Assembly (NCBI GenBank): GCA_051294375.1
Contig: CM119270.1
Location: 3,774,301-3,838,300 of the forward strand
Length of the DNA: 64,000 nucleotides
From: Paraspadella gotoi
Lineage: Eukaryota; Chaetognatha
Direction of reading: 5' to 3'
Position 1 is the stretch's first letter. Each line of letters starts with the position of its first letter. Below are positions 45,185 through 57,667 of the stretch, piece by piece. Below the pieces are notes generated by a model. The model was not told the DNA's origin. It did no database searches and saw only the letters and a program-made list of their open reading frames with translations. The position numbers and the translations under genes were made by a program.

Positions 45185-45815
45185 AACGAACGCCCCCATC
45201 TTCGACTTTAATGTCGGGAATTGGAGATGAAGATTTAATAGAAATAGGTTAGATCGAAACTTTTTGGTTTATCGGTTTATTAAGGTGCATAAGAATACAA
45301 GTCTTAGATGATCCGTATGGTTATGGTAATGAGGTAGTGATTAAGGGGTTAAAGATAATTATGGATTAAAGTGAGGATTAGAGGTTAAGAAATCTAAAGT
45401 TTAAAAGGATTAAGATTAAAGAAGATAGTTACGGGGTAATGGCAATATAAGTTAGCGCATTAAGGGGTTGATAATTTGTAAAATAGTATTTAGGTTAAAT
45501 ATTGAAGTTGACAGGAGATAGTAATCGATTGTTGTGATTAATGGCAAAACCATGTCAATGATAAACAGTTCCAGAACTTTGGATCAAGCTGCAATACGGT
45601 CTTTATAAGGCGGGTTTAAGCGCCCGTCACTTCAGCTGCTGAGGCGACCACCGGTTAGAACCCCGGACCTTTGGGTTGGAGGCGCAATGACTGCTCCCTG
45701 CACCAATCAGCCCAGCTGATAAACAGTAGATTTTAGTCTACCGCATGAATATAGAAATTAAAATTGCTAGGATATAACAGAAATGGGGAACTCTCGGACA
45801 AAAAGAGAGCGCGCC
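45185..45815 (+). repeat. TTAGGG-like element, copy C
   Basis: Starts CGAACGCCCCCATC and ends CAGAAATGGGGAACTCTCGG. It is more degraded by insertions than copies A and B and carries the SINE-like unit at 45610-45735. Confidence 0.58.
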
Positions 45816-48644
45816 TCCGTCTTCTCTCCTTCCCCTTCCCTCTTCGCGCTGGAGCTTTTGCGCAAAGGGCTGGGGCTGGGTGGGGGGGGCGCAGGGGGTA
45901 TTTTTTTACCGAGGTATCCCGCAGGCAGCGAAAGAGGTAACATGGTTTTGAACTTCATCCCTAAGCAACGGACGAACATTTTTTTTTTTTTGAATGGCCC
46001 GATGTTTTTCGATTTCAAAACATCTACGCGCGATAATTCACTGCAATACAGTATGGTTTTTTTTTATATTGCCAAACTTCTCTGCAGATATTTTTAAGTG
46101 AATTGGTCGTTAAGATTTACGTTATTATACGTGCATAATATTTTATGGACATGATTATATCTCTAGCTATAGATAGTCTGTATGTCTACTACATTTGTTT
46201 AAAACGGCTGAAGGGACCGGGATTTTCAAGGTCAGATTTCTCACTCGATCACCCCAAACGATAACAGCAAGAGAAGTCTAGAGGACGGAAGCTGGAAACG
46301 CGATAATCAGCTTGGATATGAAAAGTCAGGTGACGAAAGGGCCAAATAGACAGGTGCAGAAAAAGAGGTGATACGTGAGCAGAATGGCAAGAAAGGAGTT
46401 GAAGCACGTGACAGGTGGCGGGGAAAGTGGTTGATGAAGTTGGAAGATGTGCGGAAAGATCGAGGCGCAGGTGGAGGAGCGAAGCGTTCGGTTGGCAAAT
46501 ATCAGGCGTCGCGGTGACAAAGATAGATCATGTCCTTATAGCTGTCAGCCCAGGACAAACAAAAAAGGTGACACAGATCACGTGACAATTTCTTCAATCA
46601 CGTGACCGGCGCCCGCTTATTCGAGTCCCACCGTAAAAAAGCAACGGACCGAGGAGAAAAGAGACGAGACTGGAGCTGACTGACCCTTGTGGGTTGATAG
46701 CGAGAACGCAGCTGCGGATCGCGTCGTCCTCGCAAGATCTGGCTGAGCTGGGAACTCTATATCAGCTTTTTATTCTAATTTCTCCTCTCAGTCTCTCATT
46801 CCTCTACTCTCTCTCTACTCGGTCTCAGGTCTGCTTGTCATCTCTGTCAAGCTCTCTCTCTCTCTCTCGGCTCTCTCCGTCTCTACGCTCTCCCCTAAGC
46901 TCCTCCTCAGAGCCAAACAAGAGCGTCGAAATTAAAAGAAGAAAAATTCTTCGCGAATAAAGACTGTAAAAGGCGGCGAGACATACGACGCCCAAGCGGA
47001 CGCCGGTAAATAAAAAGATTAAAGGGCGCCGAGGACGGCCGGCGCGTTGGGCCAGCCGCGAGAGCGAACGCAACGACGGACGACGACCGACGATGAGGAC
47101 GAGAAGCGAGCCGACGAACGGAGCGACGACAGACAGACTTTAAAGCGACGACGTTACGGGGCGAGCAGTCGGGGCTTCGGAGGAGAACGATCGAAGGAGG
47201 AGAAAGGGGACGAAGAGGAGGAGAATTACATAGGGCGTAAGGCAGGGCTCGGGAGGGGAGATGGGAAGGATGGAAGATGAGACGCGAGAGGAGAGAGAAA
47301 GGAGAGAGAGAGAGAAGAGTGAGGAGAGAGAGAGGAAGACGAGGAGAGAGAGAGAAGAGAGACGAGGAGAGAGAACTTTTTCACCATCTTCAGTCACTTC
47401 ACTTCACAAAGTTCACAAAGTAAATCATCGTGTAAGCTATAAGTGACAAAGAAAAGTAAATTAAGAAAACCGAAGAACTGAGCACCGAGGAAGACAAAGT
47501 GATGAGAAATCATCATAATCAGAAGAGTCGTCAGCTATTAGTTATAGGTGCGGCCTTGATTTGTAAGAAGTTTTGTTTCATAATGGATATTTAAGGGATT
47601 ATATAAAAAGAGATCTTAGCAAAATGTGCAAGAGAATGAGATACGCTATTGTTGCACATTTTGCCATTTCGCTCCAATAACTCGTGTTCCGGATAAGATA
47701 CGAGTGGAATGAAGAAAATTCTGCTGAATCTCAGGAAAAATATTCTGGACGTCGAATCAAATATTTATGAATTGTCTTCTTTGTCGAAAAGAACTTTCGC
47801 GCGCAACCAGAATGTTTATACGCTATGGGGGAGCAATGCGTAGAAGAAAATCAAGATAGCCGAACAAATTGGAATGTTGGCGTATAAAACGAAGTAGAGC
47901 CGCGTGAAAGATTATTTACGCATTATTCATCGGATACGGGTCGAAATGACGAACACGACGAAAATTTCTTGCTTTATCAAATTGAGGAGCTTTGGATGCG
48001 CAGCGATTTTTAGAACGGAGAAAAAAGAAAAATAAAAAGAAAGATTTGAAAGTTTATCTTGCTTAAAGTTACTTTTTGGTTTTCCCTTTTTCAAATTAGC
48101 TCCGGACGGGGAGAAAGATTTGTTTATTTTCGAGAAGAGAAGACAAAAAAGCGAAAAATGAAAAAACGGAAAATTACCGTTTCTTAAAGCGCCGCGAATA
48201 AAAAAAAAGTTGATAGCGGTACCTCATTCCAAGAAGCCGAAAGAGAAAAAGCCAACGAAATAAATTGTAGACAAATTGGGAAAGATGTGTGAAAATTTTT
48301 CAAGCTCGACGGTTTTTAGAATGTCGGTGAAAAGCAGTGAAGAAAGAATATTGAGTTTGAGAGAAACCAGAGAAGTAAGATTTTTAAAAATTAACTCCCT
48401 ATTAATCACAGAAAAAGAAACGAATCTAAAAAAGGAAAAAAATTCTTAATCAAAAAAAAATCCATTAGGCAAGGTGGTAGTATTTTCCCACGTTGTTCTG
48501 TTTTTTTTGTTTGAAATTTTTAAAAAAATCCAAAGCGTTTTTTAAAGTATGTGTAGCAGAGAGATGTAGAACGAATAAAATACTAACCTTGGAAGCGATA
48601 TGAAAAGTTTAGGTTACTTAAATTACCTTTTTTATTTATGTATT

Positions 48645-48890
48645 TTTTTTTAGCTTATTTATGTATGTTTTTATTTTATTTATTTATTTATTTAATTTAT
48701 TTATTTATTTATTTATTTATTTATTATTATTTATTTTCATTTATTATTGATTAATGTTATTTATTTTTTTTTTTTTTTTTTATTAGTCCTATTTTTATTT
48801 CCTACTTATTTATTTATCTTATGTTAGTTTATTTATTTTTATTATTTATTTTATTTATTCTTTCTTATTTATTTATTTGATTTGATTTAG
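48645..48890. repeat. (ATTT)n microsatellite
   Basis: TTTATTTATTTA with interruptions; the counterpart is 52560-52860. Confidence 0.88.
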
Positions 48891-48929
48891 TAGTTATGGT
48901 CTCATGTTCGATCTCATCTCATTCATGAT

Positions 48930-48990
48930 CAGTTATATCATTCATTCATTCCATTCATTCATTCTTCATTCATCTCATGCGTCATTCCAT
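48930..48990. repeat. (ATTC)n tract
   Basis: CATTCATTC tetranucleotide run directly after the ATTT tract. Confidence 0.8.
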
Positions 48991-49391
48991 GGTCATGTTC
49001 TAATTCTTGCAACGAAAACAGTCTACAGTTGATCTCACCTTTCATTTGTTTTATTATTCCGTGTAATCTCTTGGTTTAATTGTGATATATGGTTTACAAT
49101 TTTATCGATATATATGCAGGGTAGATAGATAGTAACGCGAGTAAGCAAACAGTATAATTGAGCGGAATTTCCGAAATGTAGAAATCGCCTGCGAAGAAGA
49201 ACATCAAACGAGACTCTGGTGACGTTATTTCTCGACGCGTCTTCTGGATTCGTTTTCAACATCGAAGAAGAAAAAGAAAAAAACAAAAAAGAAGATTTGG
49301 CAGACGAGAGAGGGAGAAGAGAGAGAGAGAGGGAGAGAGAGAAGAAATAGGAAACTGAGATAGGAAGGAGAGGAGAGAGAGAAGAAGAGGA

Positions 49392-49416
49392 NNNNNNNNN
49401 NNNNNNNNNNNNNNNN
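49392..49416. other. Assembly gap (25 N) between copies C and D
   Basis: Follows a GA-rich stretch and precedes the AGAACGCCCC end of the TTAGGG-like element. Confidence 0.95.
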
Positions 49417-50006
49417 AGAACGCCCCATTTCGACTTTAATTCGGAATTAGATAAATTTAATAAAATATTAGATCGAAACTTTTGGTTATGGATTAGGTCA
49501 AAAATCAAATTAATGANNNNNNNNNNNTAATAGGTTAGTGATTAGGGTTAAAATATTATGGATTAAAGTTGAGGATTAAGGTTAAAAATCAAAGATTAAA
49601 GGATTAAGATTAAAGAATAAGTTAGGGTAATGGCAATATAGTTAGCCATTAAGTTATAATTTTAAAAATATATTTAGGTTAAATATTGAAGTTGAAGAGA
49701 TAGTAATGATTGTTGTGAATTAATGACAAAACCATTCAATATAAGCAGTTCCAGAACTTTGGATCANNNNNNNNNNNNNNNNNNNNNNNNNNNNNNNNNN
49801 NNNNNNNNNNNNNNNNNNNNNNNNNNNNNNNNNNNNNNNNNNNNNNNNNNNNNNNNNNNNNNNNNNNNNNNNNNNNNNNNNNNNNNNNNNNNNNNNNNNN
49901 NNNNNNNNNNNNNNNNNNNNNNNNNNNNNNNNNNNNNNNNNNNNNNNNNNNNNNNNNNNNNNNNNNNNNNNNNACAGAAATGGGGAACTCTCGAAAAAGA
50001 GAGCCC
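49417..50006 (+). repeat. TTAGGG-like element, copy D
   Basis: Both ends (AGAACGCCCCATTTCG and CAGAAATGGGGAACTCTCG) are visible, with a gap over the SINE-like part. Confidence 0.6.
49767..49973. other. Assembly gap (207 N)
   Basis: Falls where copies A-C carry the SINE-like unit. The gap size matches the expected missing sequence. Confidence 0.95.
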
Positions 50007-50061
50007 TCGTCTCTCCTCTTCCCCTTCCTCTTCGCTGAGGCTTTTCGCAGGGCTGGGGCTG

Positions 50062-50257
50062 NNNNNNNNNNNNNNNNNNNNNNNNNNNNNNNNNNNNNNN
50101 NNNNNNNNNNNNNNNNNNNNNNNNNNNNNNNNNNNNNNNNNNNNNNNNNNNNNNNNNNNNNNNNNNNNNNNNNNNNNNNNNNNNNNNNNNNNNNNNNNNN
50201 NNNNNNNNNNNNNNNNNNNNNNNNNNNNNNNNNNNNNNNNNNNNNNNNNNNNNNNNN
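50062..50257. other. Assembly gap (196 N)
   Basis: Falls where copies A-C have a run of G followed by T-rich sequence. Confidence 0.95.
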
Positions 50258-50535
50258 TTTTTTTATTCCAAACTTCTCTGCAGATATTTTTAAGTGAATT
50301 TCGTTTAAATTTAGTTATTATACCATATATTTATATGACATATTATATTCTACTATAATACTGTATGTCTACTACTTTTTAAAACCTGAAGGGACGGGAT
50401 TTCAGGTCAGATTCTCACTGACTCACCCAAACGATACAGCAAGGTAAGTCTAAGGACGAAAGCTGTCAATGACGGTAATCATTGGATAGAAAAGTCAGGT
50501 GACGAGGGCCAAAAGACAGGTGCAGAAAAAGAGGT

Positions 50536-50822
50536 GATCACGTGACAGATGCAAAGAAAGAGTTGAACACGTGACAGGTGCGGGGAAAGTGGTGATGAAT
50601 TGAGAATTGCGGAAAGATGAGGCATATGGGTGGGAGGAGCCCGAAGCCGGTTGGTTTGAAGTATCAGGCCCGCGGTCGGCTGTTCGCGTGGAGACAAAAC
50701 GAGATTTAAACTCATTGCTAGCCGGTCCCCCCGGTCTCGCGCCGTCTTTTATACTGTTCACAGGGGCAAAACAAATAATCGCCGGTGACACAGATCACGT
50801 GACATTTCTTCATCACGTGACC
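50536..50822. promoter_or_regulatory. Cluster of four CACGTG E-boxes
   Basis: CACGTG occurs at 50539, 50568, 50796 and 50814, mostly in a TCACGTGAC context (the CLEAR/USF-type E-box). Similar clusters sit in copies B (near 44468, 44500, 44664) and C (near 46405, 46579, 46598). No gene is recognised downstream, so promoter function is inferred only from motif density. Confidence 0.35.
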
Positions 50823-51235
50823 GGCGCGCCGCGCTATTCGAGTCCCACGTAAAAGCAAGCCAGACGGACCGGCGAGAGAGAAAAGAGACGAGACTGAGCT
50901 GACTGACCTTTGGTTGAGTGAGCAGAAAGCAGAGCTGCGGATCGGCGCGTCCTGCAAGATCGCTGAGCTGGAACTCATATGCCGTTTTCATTTTTCTCTC
51001 TCTCTCTCGTTCTCTCTCTCTCTCATCTCTCTCTCTCTCTCTCTCTCTCTGCTCTTTCCTCTCTCTCCTCTCTCTCTAACCGCTCCCTCTCTCAGAGCCA
51101 ACACGAGAGCGTCGAAATTAAAAGAAGAAAAAAATTCTTCGAATAAAACTGAAAAGGCGGCGACATACGACGCCCAACGACGCCGGTAATAAAAAGATTA
51201 AGGGCGCCGGGACGCCGCGCGGTTGGCACCGACGA

Positions 51236-51266
<31 letters not shown>

Positions 51267-52559
51267 GGACGAGAAGGAGGACGAAGGAAGCGAAAGATTT
51301 TTAAAGGCGTTAATGGGCGGATGTGGGGCATTCGGGGAAAGGGGGGGGGGGGGAGATGGGAGATGGGGAATGGAACAGGTCGAGATGGGAGAGAGAGAGA
51401 GAGAAGAGAGAGAGAAGAGAGAGAGAAGAGAGAAGAAGGAGAGGAGAGAAGAAGAGAGAGCATAATTTTTACACCATCTTCACTTCATCTTCACACAATT
51501 CACAAACGAAATATCGTTAACCTTATACAAGAAAAGTAAATTAAGAAAACCGAAAACTGAGACCAGGAAACAAAGTGAGAATATCATAACATAAAATGAA
51601 GTTATATTATGTCGCCTTGATTTGTAAAGAAGTTTTTTTCATAATGGATATTTAAGGGATTATATCAAAAAGATTTAGCAAAATGTCACAAATGAAATAC
51701 GCTATTGTTGCATTTTGCATTTCGCTCCAAAACTTTGTCCGATAGAATCGTGTGAAAAAAGAAAATTTGCTGAATCAGGAAAAAAAATTCTGGACGTCGA
51801 TCAAATATTTAGAATTTTCTTCTTTCGTCGAAAAGAACTTTCGCGCACTGAATGTTTATCTATGGGGGACAATGCAGTAAAGAAATCAAGATACCGAAAA
51901 ATTATTTGGCGTATAAAACGATACCGTGAAATTATTCAGCATTATCATCGATACGGTCGAAATACGAACCACGAAATTTCTTCTTTTATCAATTGAGGCT
52001 TAGATGCCCAGGATTTTTAGACGAGAAAAGAAAAATAAAAAAAAAGAAAGATTTTAAAGTTTATTTGACTTAAATTAAACTTTTTTGTTTTCCTTTTCAA
52101 ATTAGCTCCGACGGGAGAAAAATTTGTTTATTTTCGAAAAAGACAAAAAAACCAAAAAAAAACAAACAAAAAACTTGACGATTTCTTTAAGCGCGAAAAA
52201 AAAAAGTTGATGCGTACTAATTCAAAGCCGAAAGAGAAAACCACGAAATAAATTGTAACAAATTCGAAAGATTTGAAATTTATCAACTCCGGTTTTAGAA
52301 TCGTGAAAGATGAAGAAAGAATATTGATTAAGAACAAGAAGTAAATTTTTAAAAAATTAACTCCTAATCAAGAAAAAGAAACGAATTAAAAAAAGGAAAA
52401 AAAATTCTAATCAAGAAAAAAAAATCCATTAGGCAAGTGTGTGTTTTTCCACGTTTTCTGTTTTTTTTTTAAATTTTTTTAAAAAATCCACGTTTTTAAA
52501 TATTGTACAGAGAGATGTAACGAATAAAATAAACTTGGAACGATATAAAAGTTTAGTTT

Positions 52560-52870
52560 TAAATTACCTTTTTTATTTATCTATTTTTTTTTTACTTATT
52601 TTATTTATTTATTTACTTTTCTTTTTATTTATTTATTTATTATTTATTTTATTTTATTTATTGATTAATTTTAATTTATTTTTTTATTTATTTTTTATTT
52701 ATTTATTTATTTTATTATTTTTACTTTTTTTTTTTTTTTTTATTGTATTTACTTATAATATTTATTTCTTTACTTTATTTTATTGTATTTATTTTATATT
52801 TTTTAATTTTTATTTATTATTTATTTATTTATTTTATTTATTTATTCATTCATTCATCTCTTCATTCATT
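52560..52870. repeat. (ATTT)n microsatellite
   Basis: About 300 bases of TTTATTTA ending in an ATTC run; counterpart of 48645-48990. Ile/Phe/Tyr/Leu-rich frames here are composition effects. Confidence 0.88.
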
Positions 52871-53104
52871 CAATAATCTTGCAAGAAAAAATCAATTGAT
52901 TCACTTTATTTTTTATTTCGTGTATTTGTTTATTTGTATATGTTTACATTTATACATATACAGGACGAGGGATCTAATATAACGCGCACTAGGCAAAAAA
53001 AACGTATAAAATTACGAAATTCGAATTAAAAATTCCATCGAAAGAAAAATTTCAAAACGAGATCCTTCTTCATTCAAATCGAAAAAAAAGAAGAAAACAA
53101 AAGA

Positions 53105-53250
53105 GGAAGAATGGAGAGAGGAGAGAGAGGACCAGAGAGAAGAGAGGAGAGGATGAGAGAGAGAGAGAGAGAGAAGAGAGGAGAGCGGAGAGAAGAGAGA
53201 GAGAGAGAGAGAAGAAGGAGAAGAGAGAGAGAGAGAGAGAAGAGAGAGAT
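53105..53250. repeat. GA-rich tract
   Basis: Imperfect GA repeats that end the copy D extension. Confidence 0.85.
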
Positions 53251-53499
53251 TTGCGCGCGGGTTTTCGGTTGAAGATTCCATCACTGACGTTTTTAGCTTA
53301 GCACAAACGTTCGGTTCGTCCCAAGGCGTGGGATACGAAATCCATGCCCAATCTCACCACAAATAATCTCACGAACCGCGCAAGAAAGCCCAATCTAACG
53401 AAACCCAAAGAAGCCTCGACTCAAATTCCAGGTCGACCTATAGCTCCCGAAATATGCTCACTCCGTCCGATACGGCCTTCTCGCATCAAGGTACCCCTT

Positions 53500-53860
53500 G
53501 TCTCTTTTTGCAACTATCTCCTTCTCCGTCTGCTCCTTCTCCCCACTATCTCACTTCTCTCTCACACCCTCCCAACAACATCCTCCTCCTACCCTTCCCT
53601 GTCCCTTGGTTCCTCATCTCTCGTCCTCTCCTCTCTCCTCTGCATCCTCTTCTCTCTCTTCACCCCTCTTTCCCCCCCTCGTCTTCTCTCTCTCTTCCCC
53701 TCGTCTCCTCCCTATCCTCTTCGCAAATCTCTCCGCCCTTCGTCTCTCCTCTCTCTCCCTCTCTCTCTCTTTCTCTCTCTCCTCGTTTATTTTTCTCTCC
53801 TCCTCTCATCTCCCTCCTCTGCTCTCTCTATCTCTCTCCGCCTTTCTCTTCTTTTAAGAA
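53500..53860. repeat. CT-rich pyrimidine stretch
   Basis: About 350 bases dominated by C and T with loose CTCT repeats. Ser/Leu/Pro-rich open frames in all three + frames are expected from this composition. Confidence 0.75.
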
Positions 53861-53919
53861 AAAAAAAATAAGAAACAGGAAGGAAGAAGCCTGAAATCAG
53901 TCCTAGAGTAGCGAAGGGG

Positions 53920-54205
53920 AGAGGGAGGAGGAGGAGGAGGAGGAGGAGGAGAGAAAGGGAGGAGAGGAAAAGGAGGGGATAAAAGCGGAGGAGAGGGGAG
54001 GGGGAGAGGGAGAGGAGGTGAGAGGGGGGAGAGAGAGAGGAGGCGAAAGGCTTGGAGACAAGGGGGAAGTGAGCCAGAGGATTGGGGAGGAAGAGGAAAA
54101 GAATAACAGTCGGCGAGAAATAGAATGGGTTGGAAGAGAGAGAGAGAGAGAGAAGAGAGAGAAGGAGAGAAAGAGAGAGAGAGAGAGGAAGGAGAGAAGA
54201 GAGTG
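53920..54205. repeat. GGA and GA purine stretch
   Basis: A pure (GGA)n run near 53924-53950 is followed by GA-rich sequence with GA runs near 54137-54190. Together with the preceding pyrimidine stretch it forms a loose mirror arrangement. Confidence 0.78.
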
Positions 54206-54214
54206 GGTTGATGA

Positions 54215-55114
54215 TTAATAAACATTGAATCAAGACTCAAGGAAACGAATCACTTGTTAGAAACCGTTTGGTGCAAAACAGGAAGATAATGCAAACCCAC
54301 ATATCGAAGATACTAGTTTTACTTTATGGTTTATGTGGGCAGTAAATGATGAAACAAAAAAAGGCTACTACAATATCTGTAAAATTAGATGGAACGCTTA
54401 AAAATATTATCCGGGGACAGCACCATCATTAGTGGGAGAGAAAGAAGAGAAGATAGAATTGAAAGGTTGAGTTGTAATCCTTTCCTTTTTTCGTTATTAA
54501 ATTTAGAATAGAAAAATTGAAATTAATTTTAAAAACAAAGGATTATTTCTTTATTAATTTTAAGAATTAAAAGAGTAAAATCGATGAAACTTTTAACCAA
54601 GTCAAGGCCTTTTAGTAACGACATGAATTTTCCCTACTCATCTCAGGGCTGGTGGTACGAGACCTGCAAAATTGTGAGTGTTTTAAAAAGCCAAATGAGT
54701 TTTTGCGCCTGTCATCTTATAATCTCTTGTTCAAATTAATATAACGGTGATACCTGTCACACACGAATTAATATTTCGCACCGAAGAGACAAAGAGAAAA
54801 AAAAAGGAGGAACCCGATTCTTCTAAGGAAGTTATTAATATTTAAGGGAATTATTAGTTAGTAGCAATTTAATGGAATTGTGGCAAATAATCATCCTGTT
54901 ACTAGAGATATTAAGCATTATCGGGATCACTGCAAAGCATTTCAACAGCATTCACAACATTCCACAGTCGAAGGTTTATTAACATTCTCAATGTATCGTG
55001 GACTTTCTATCAATAGTGAAATAAATATTTTTGTTAAAGACGTTTAAAATTGGAGTAAAAAAGGACCAGCTCTCCCTTTAGTAATTAGAGGTATTTTTAT
55101 ACACCCCTCCTTAC
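54215..55114. other. AT-rich intergenic sequence
   Basis: No gene or repeat family is recognised. Confidence 0.4.
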
Positions 55115-55214
55115 NNNNNNNNNNNNNNNNNNNNNNNNNNNNNNNNNNNNNNNNNNNNNNNNNNNNNNNNNNNNNNNNNNNNNNNNNNNNNNNNNNNNNN
55201 NNNNNNNNNNNNNN
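55115..55214. other. Assembly gap (100 N)
   Basis: A 100-N run of the length conventionally used for unknown gap size. Confidence 0.95.
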
Positions 55215-55855
55215 GTACAGGGTTTTCTAGTAAGAGTCTCTTTCCGACTCAAAGCGACCATTTTCTTCCAGAAAGTAGGAACCGATTTGTTTACTTGTAA
55301 TTTCGCGATCGGATTACTTTGTGAGTCTGTCGTTTCTTTCTTTCTTTCTTTATTTCTTTGCTTTTTTTTTTCTCTGGCGAGATCTTACAACGACGACTTA
55401 GATATTTTAAAGCATTATTTAACTATAATAAGATTAATGCTGCATCTTGACGAACTATCTAGATCTCAAGAATATGAAGCAAAAGCAAGATCAACGGTGA
55501 AAGGAGAAAGAGTTCAGGGAAGATAATAATTTCAATTTAATCCGAAAAAACTTTTCAAAGTGAAAAAACTTAAAAGGTGGAAAGTCGCTCTGGAATTGGA
55601 TTGGGGGGGAGAAGGAGGGTTGGGGTGAGAGGAATGATAATTTCGGGGGGGGGGAAGGGGAGGGGGTAAGGTGGAACGACGAGTTTGAGAGAATCAAGGT
55701 CGTGAGGTTCTTCATGGCATTATTAGAAAATTAAGGGGTTAATGAGGGGGGGGGAGTCGACTTGTAAATTAAAAGGGTTAAAGGCGAAAGTCGTAATGAA
55801 GTAAAGAGCCGAAAAAATCAACATCCTCAACCCTCCGTGGGAATTCAAGGTAAAT
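55215..55855. other. Intergenic sequence
   Basis: It contains a short CTTT run near 55333 and G-rich runs at 55600-55670 and 55745-55755. No exon is recognised. Confidence 0.4.
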
Positions 55856-55857
55856 AC

Positions 55858-55861
<4 letters not shown>

Positions 55862-55948
<87 letters not shown>

Positions 55949-55970
55949 AGAGAAGAGAGAGAGAAGAGAA
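55862..55970. repeat. (GA)n microsatellite
   Basis: About 80 bases of pure GA followed by GAAGAGA variants. Confidence 0.92.
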
Positions 55971-56462
55971 TGTGTACAGGAACCCAGTTTTTCTATCTTT
56001 GCTTTGAATCAAGGACGAAAACGAAAAAAAGATGAAGAAATGGGATTCGAGTTGGGATGGGGTGAGGGAGCGGTTGCAGGGGTGGGGTTGGAGTAGGGAT
56101 GGGAAAGAGTAGGGAAATGATGGGGTGAGGTTGGGGCGAAGATTGGGTGAGGATTGGATAAGCATGCAAGAGCCAAGGATGAGAGAGTTGGGAATTGGGT
56201 CGGACAATAAAAACATACCAACTTGTATTTATTTTTCCTGACAATGGAAATTTGAAATTTATAAAACAGGCAATTATAGTCTTTGTTTGTTGAATATGTT
56301 AGCAATGAAAAAAAACATTGTGAATCGCCAAAGATTTAACATAGCAATTCACTCAAACACATTAGCGCGGAATGAAGCAGATTTAAAGACGAGTCGGCGA
56401 ATTGAAAAAAAATCGCTTTTATTTCGAAGCGATATGAAGAAGCGATTAGTTGCAAATGAGTT

Positions 56463-56464
<2 letters not shown>

Positions 56465-56540
<76 letters not shown>
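56465..56540. repeat. (GA)n microsatellite
   Basis: About 75 bases of GA with two slips. Confidence 0.9.
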
Positions 56541-56542
<2 letters not shown>

Positions 56543-56559
56543 GAATTTTTGGTTTCCCG

Positions 56560-57660
56560 TTTAAATTAGCGGTGGCCGCAAATTTTCTCTCGTTTCTCAG
56601 CGGAATTGTTGTTTCGCCTCCCAATGAATTGGCAGCTGAGGCGAAAAACGAAGAAATGAACAGAGAGAGAGAAAGAAAACGGAAAAGAGAGAAGAATAAA
56701 GAAAATAAAAACAACTAATAATACAAAAATTGATGTCTATTTCCTCTCTTTTTAGTTTAGCCTTTTTGATACAGTGACAAACAGGAATGATGTGTGATAT
56801 CTATTGAAAAAATAAGTAGTAAATCCTTGTGAGGTATAGAAGCACCCTAAATTTTAAGAAGACAGTAGATAAAATAAATAAATGATAGATACAATGTTTT
56901 TAGGTTTAGATACATAAAAAACATGATAAACTTGAAATAAAAACATAGAAATAATGAATAAAATCATATATATTGATTATTGAATCTTGATCTTAATAAA
57001 ATTGGTACAACCAATATAACAATTATCCATTCATTCATTCAATAAATAAGCTATCTTGCTATATTGCTATATTGATATATTATTAATAATCTTCGTATAA
57101 TCCTAAAATAATCTTAAAATTCAAATTTATTAATATTCGTAGGTTGAGATTTCGATATTTTGAAAGCGACTCACTTTCTTGTTTTTCTTCTTTTAATTCT
57201 CGTCACGAACAAAATCTTTTTATATCAATTTAGTCGTAAACTTTGATATCGGAAACGCGAGGGCAATAAATTAAAAGAAAACCGCAGATTTAAAACTGCG
57301 CGCGATTCTTGCGACATTCATTAAATTCAATCATTTTTTTTTTAAATAAGAATAAAATTTGAAACTCAAAAGTGAAGGATTATCGTCGTTGTTGTTATTG
57401 TTGTTGTCGTCGTTGTTGCCTTCTCAAGTAATATAAACTCGCGTTGATAAATTGGAAAATAAGACTTGTATATTGTATATTGTATATATTGTATAATGTA
57501 TAATTAGATAAGGACATCTCAATATTCTCAATACCTTATAATTAAAAAGCATAAGCTTTACAAACTTTATATTGGTCATATTAATCATTTTAGTTGAATA
57601 CATACGAAGTCGCCCCCTGGACAAAAAAAAATAAAACAAAACAAAAAGCTAATTTTTTTA
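56560..57660. other. AT-rich intergenic sequence
   Basis: No gene is recognised. A GTT/GTC-rich patch lies near 57383-57418. Confidence 0.4.
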
Positions 57661-57667
57661 AAAAAAA

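Larger units (their letters stand above)
44739..49391. repeat. Stacked locus 2, copy C with downstream extension
   Basis: 44739-46630 matches copy A from about 39120 onward. 46630-49391 is a further 2.8 kb that recurs after copy D at 50848-53250. This copy has the densest single-base insertions of the four. No gene is recognised. Confidence 0.82.
49417..53270. repeat. Stacked locus 2, copy D with downstream extension
   Basis: It begins at AGAACGCCCCATTTCG, the element end found inside copies A, B and C. It contains gaps at 49517-49527 (11 N), 49767-49973 (207 N) and 50062-50257 (196 N). From 50848 it parallels 46630-49391. A block of about 90 bases near 50660-50745 (GAAGTATCAGGCCCGCGG...) is absent from copy A. 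Confidence 0.82.

Noticed and set aside
53344-53894. Three overlapping Ser/Leu/Pro-rich + frames
   Set aside because: All three frames are open at once because the DNA is CT-rich; this is composition, not coding.
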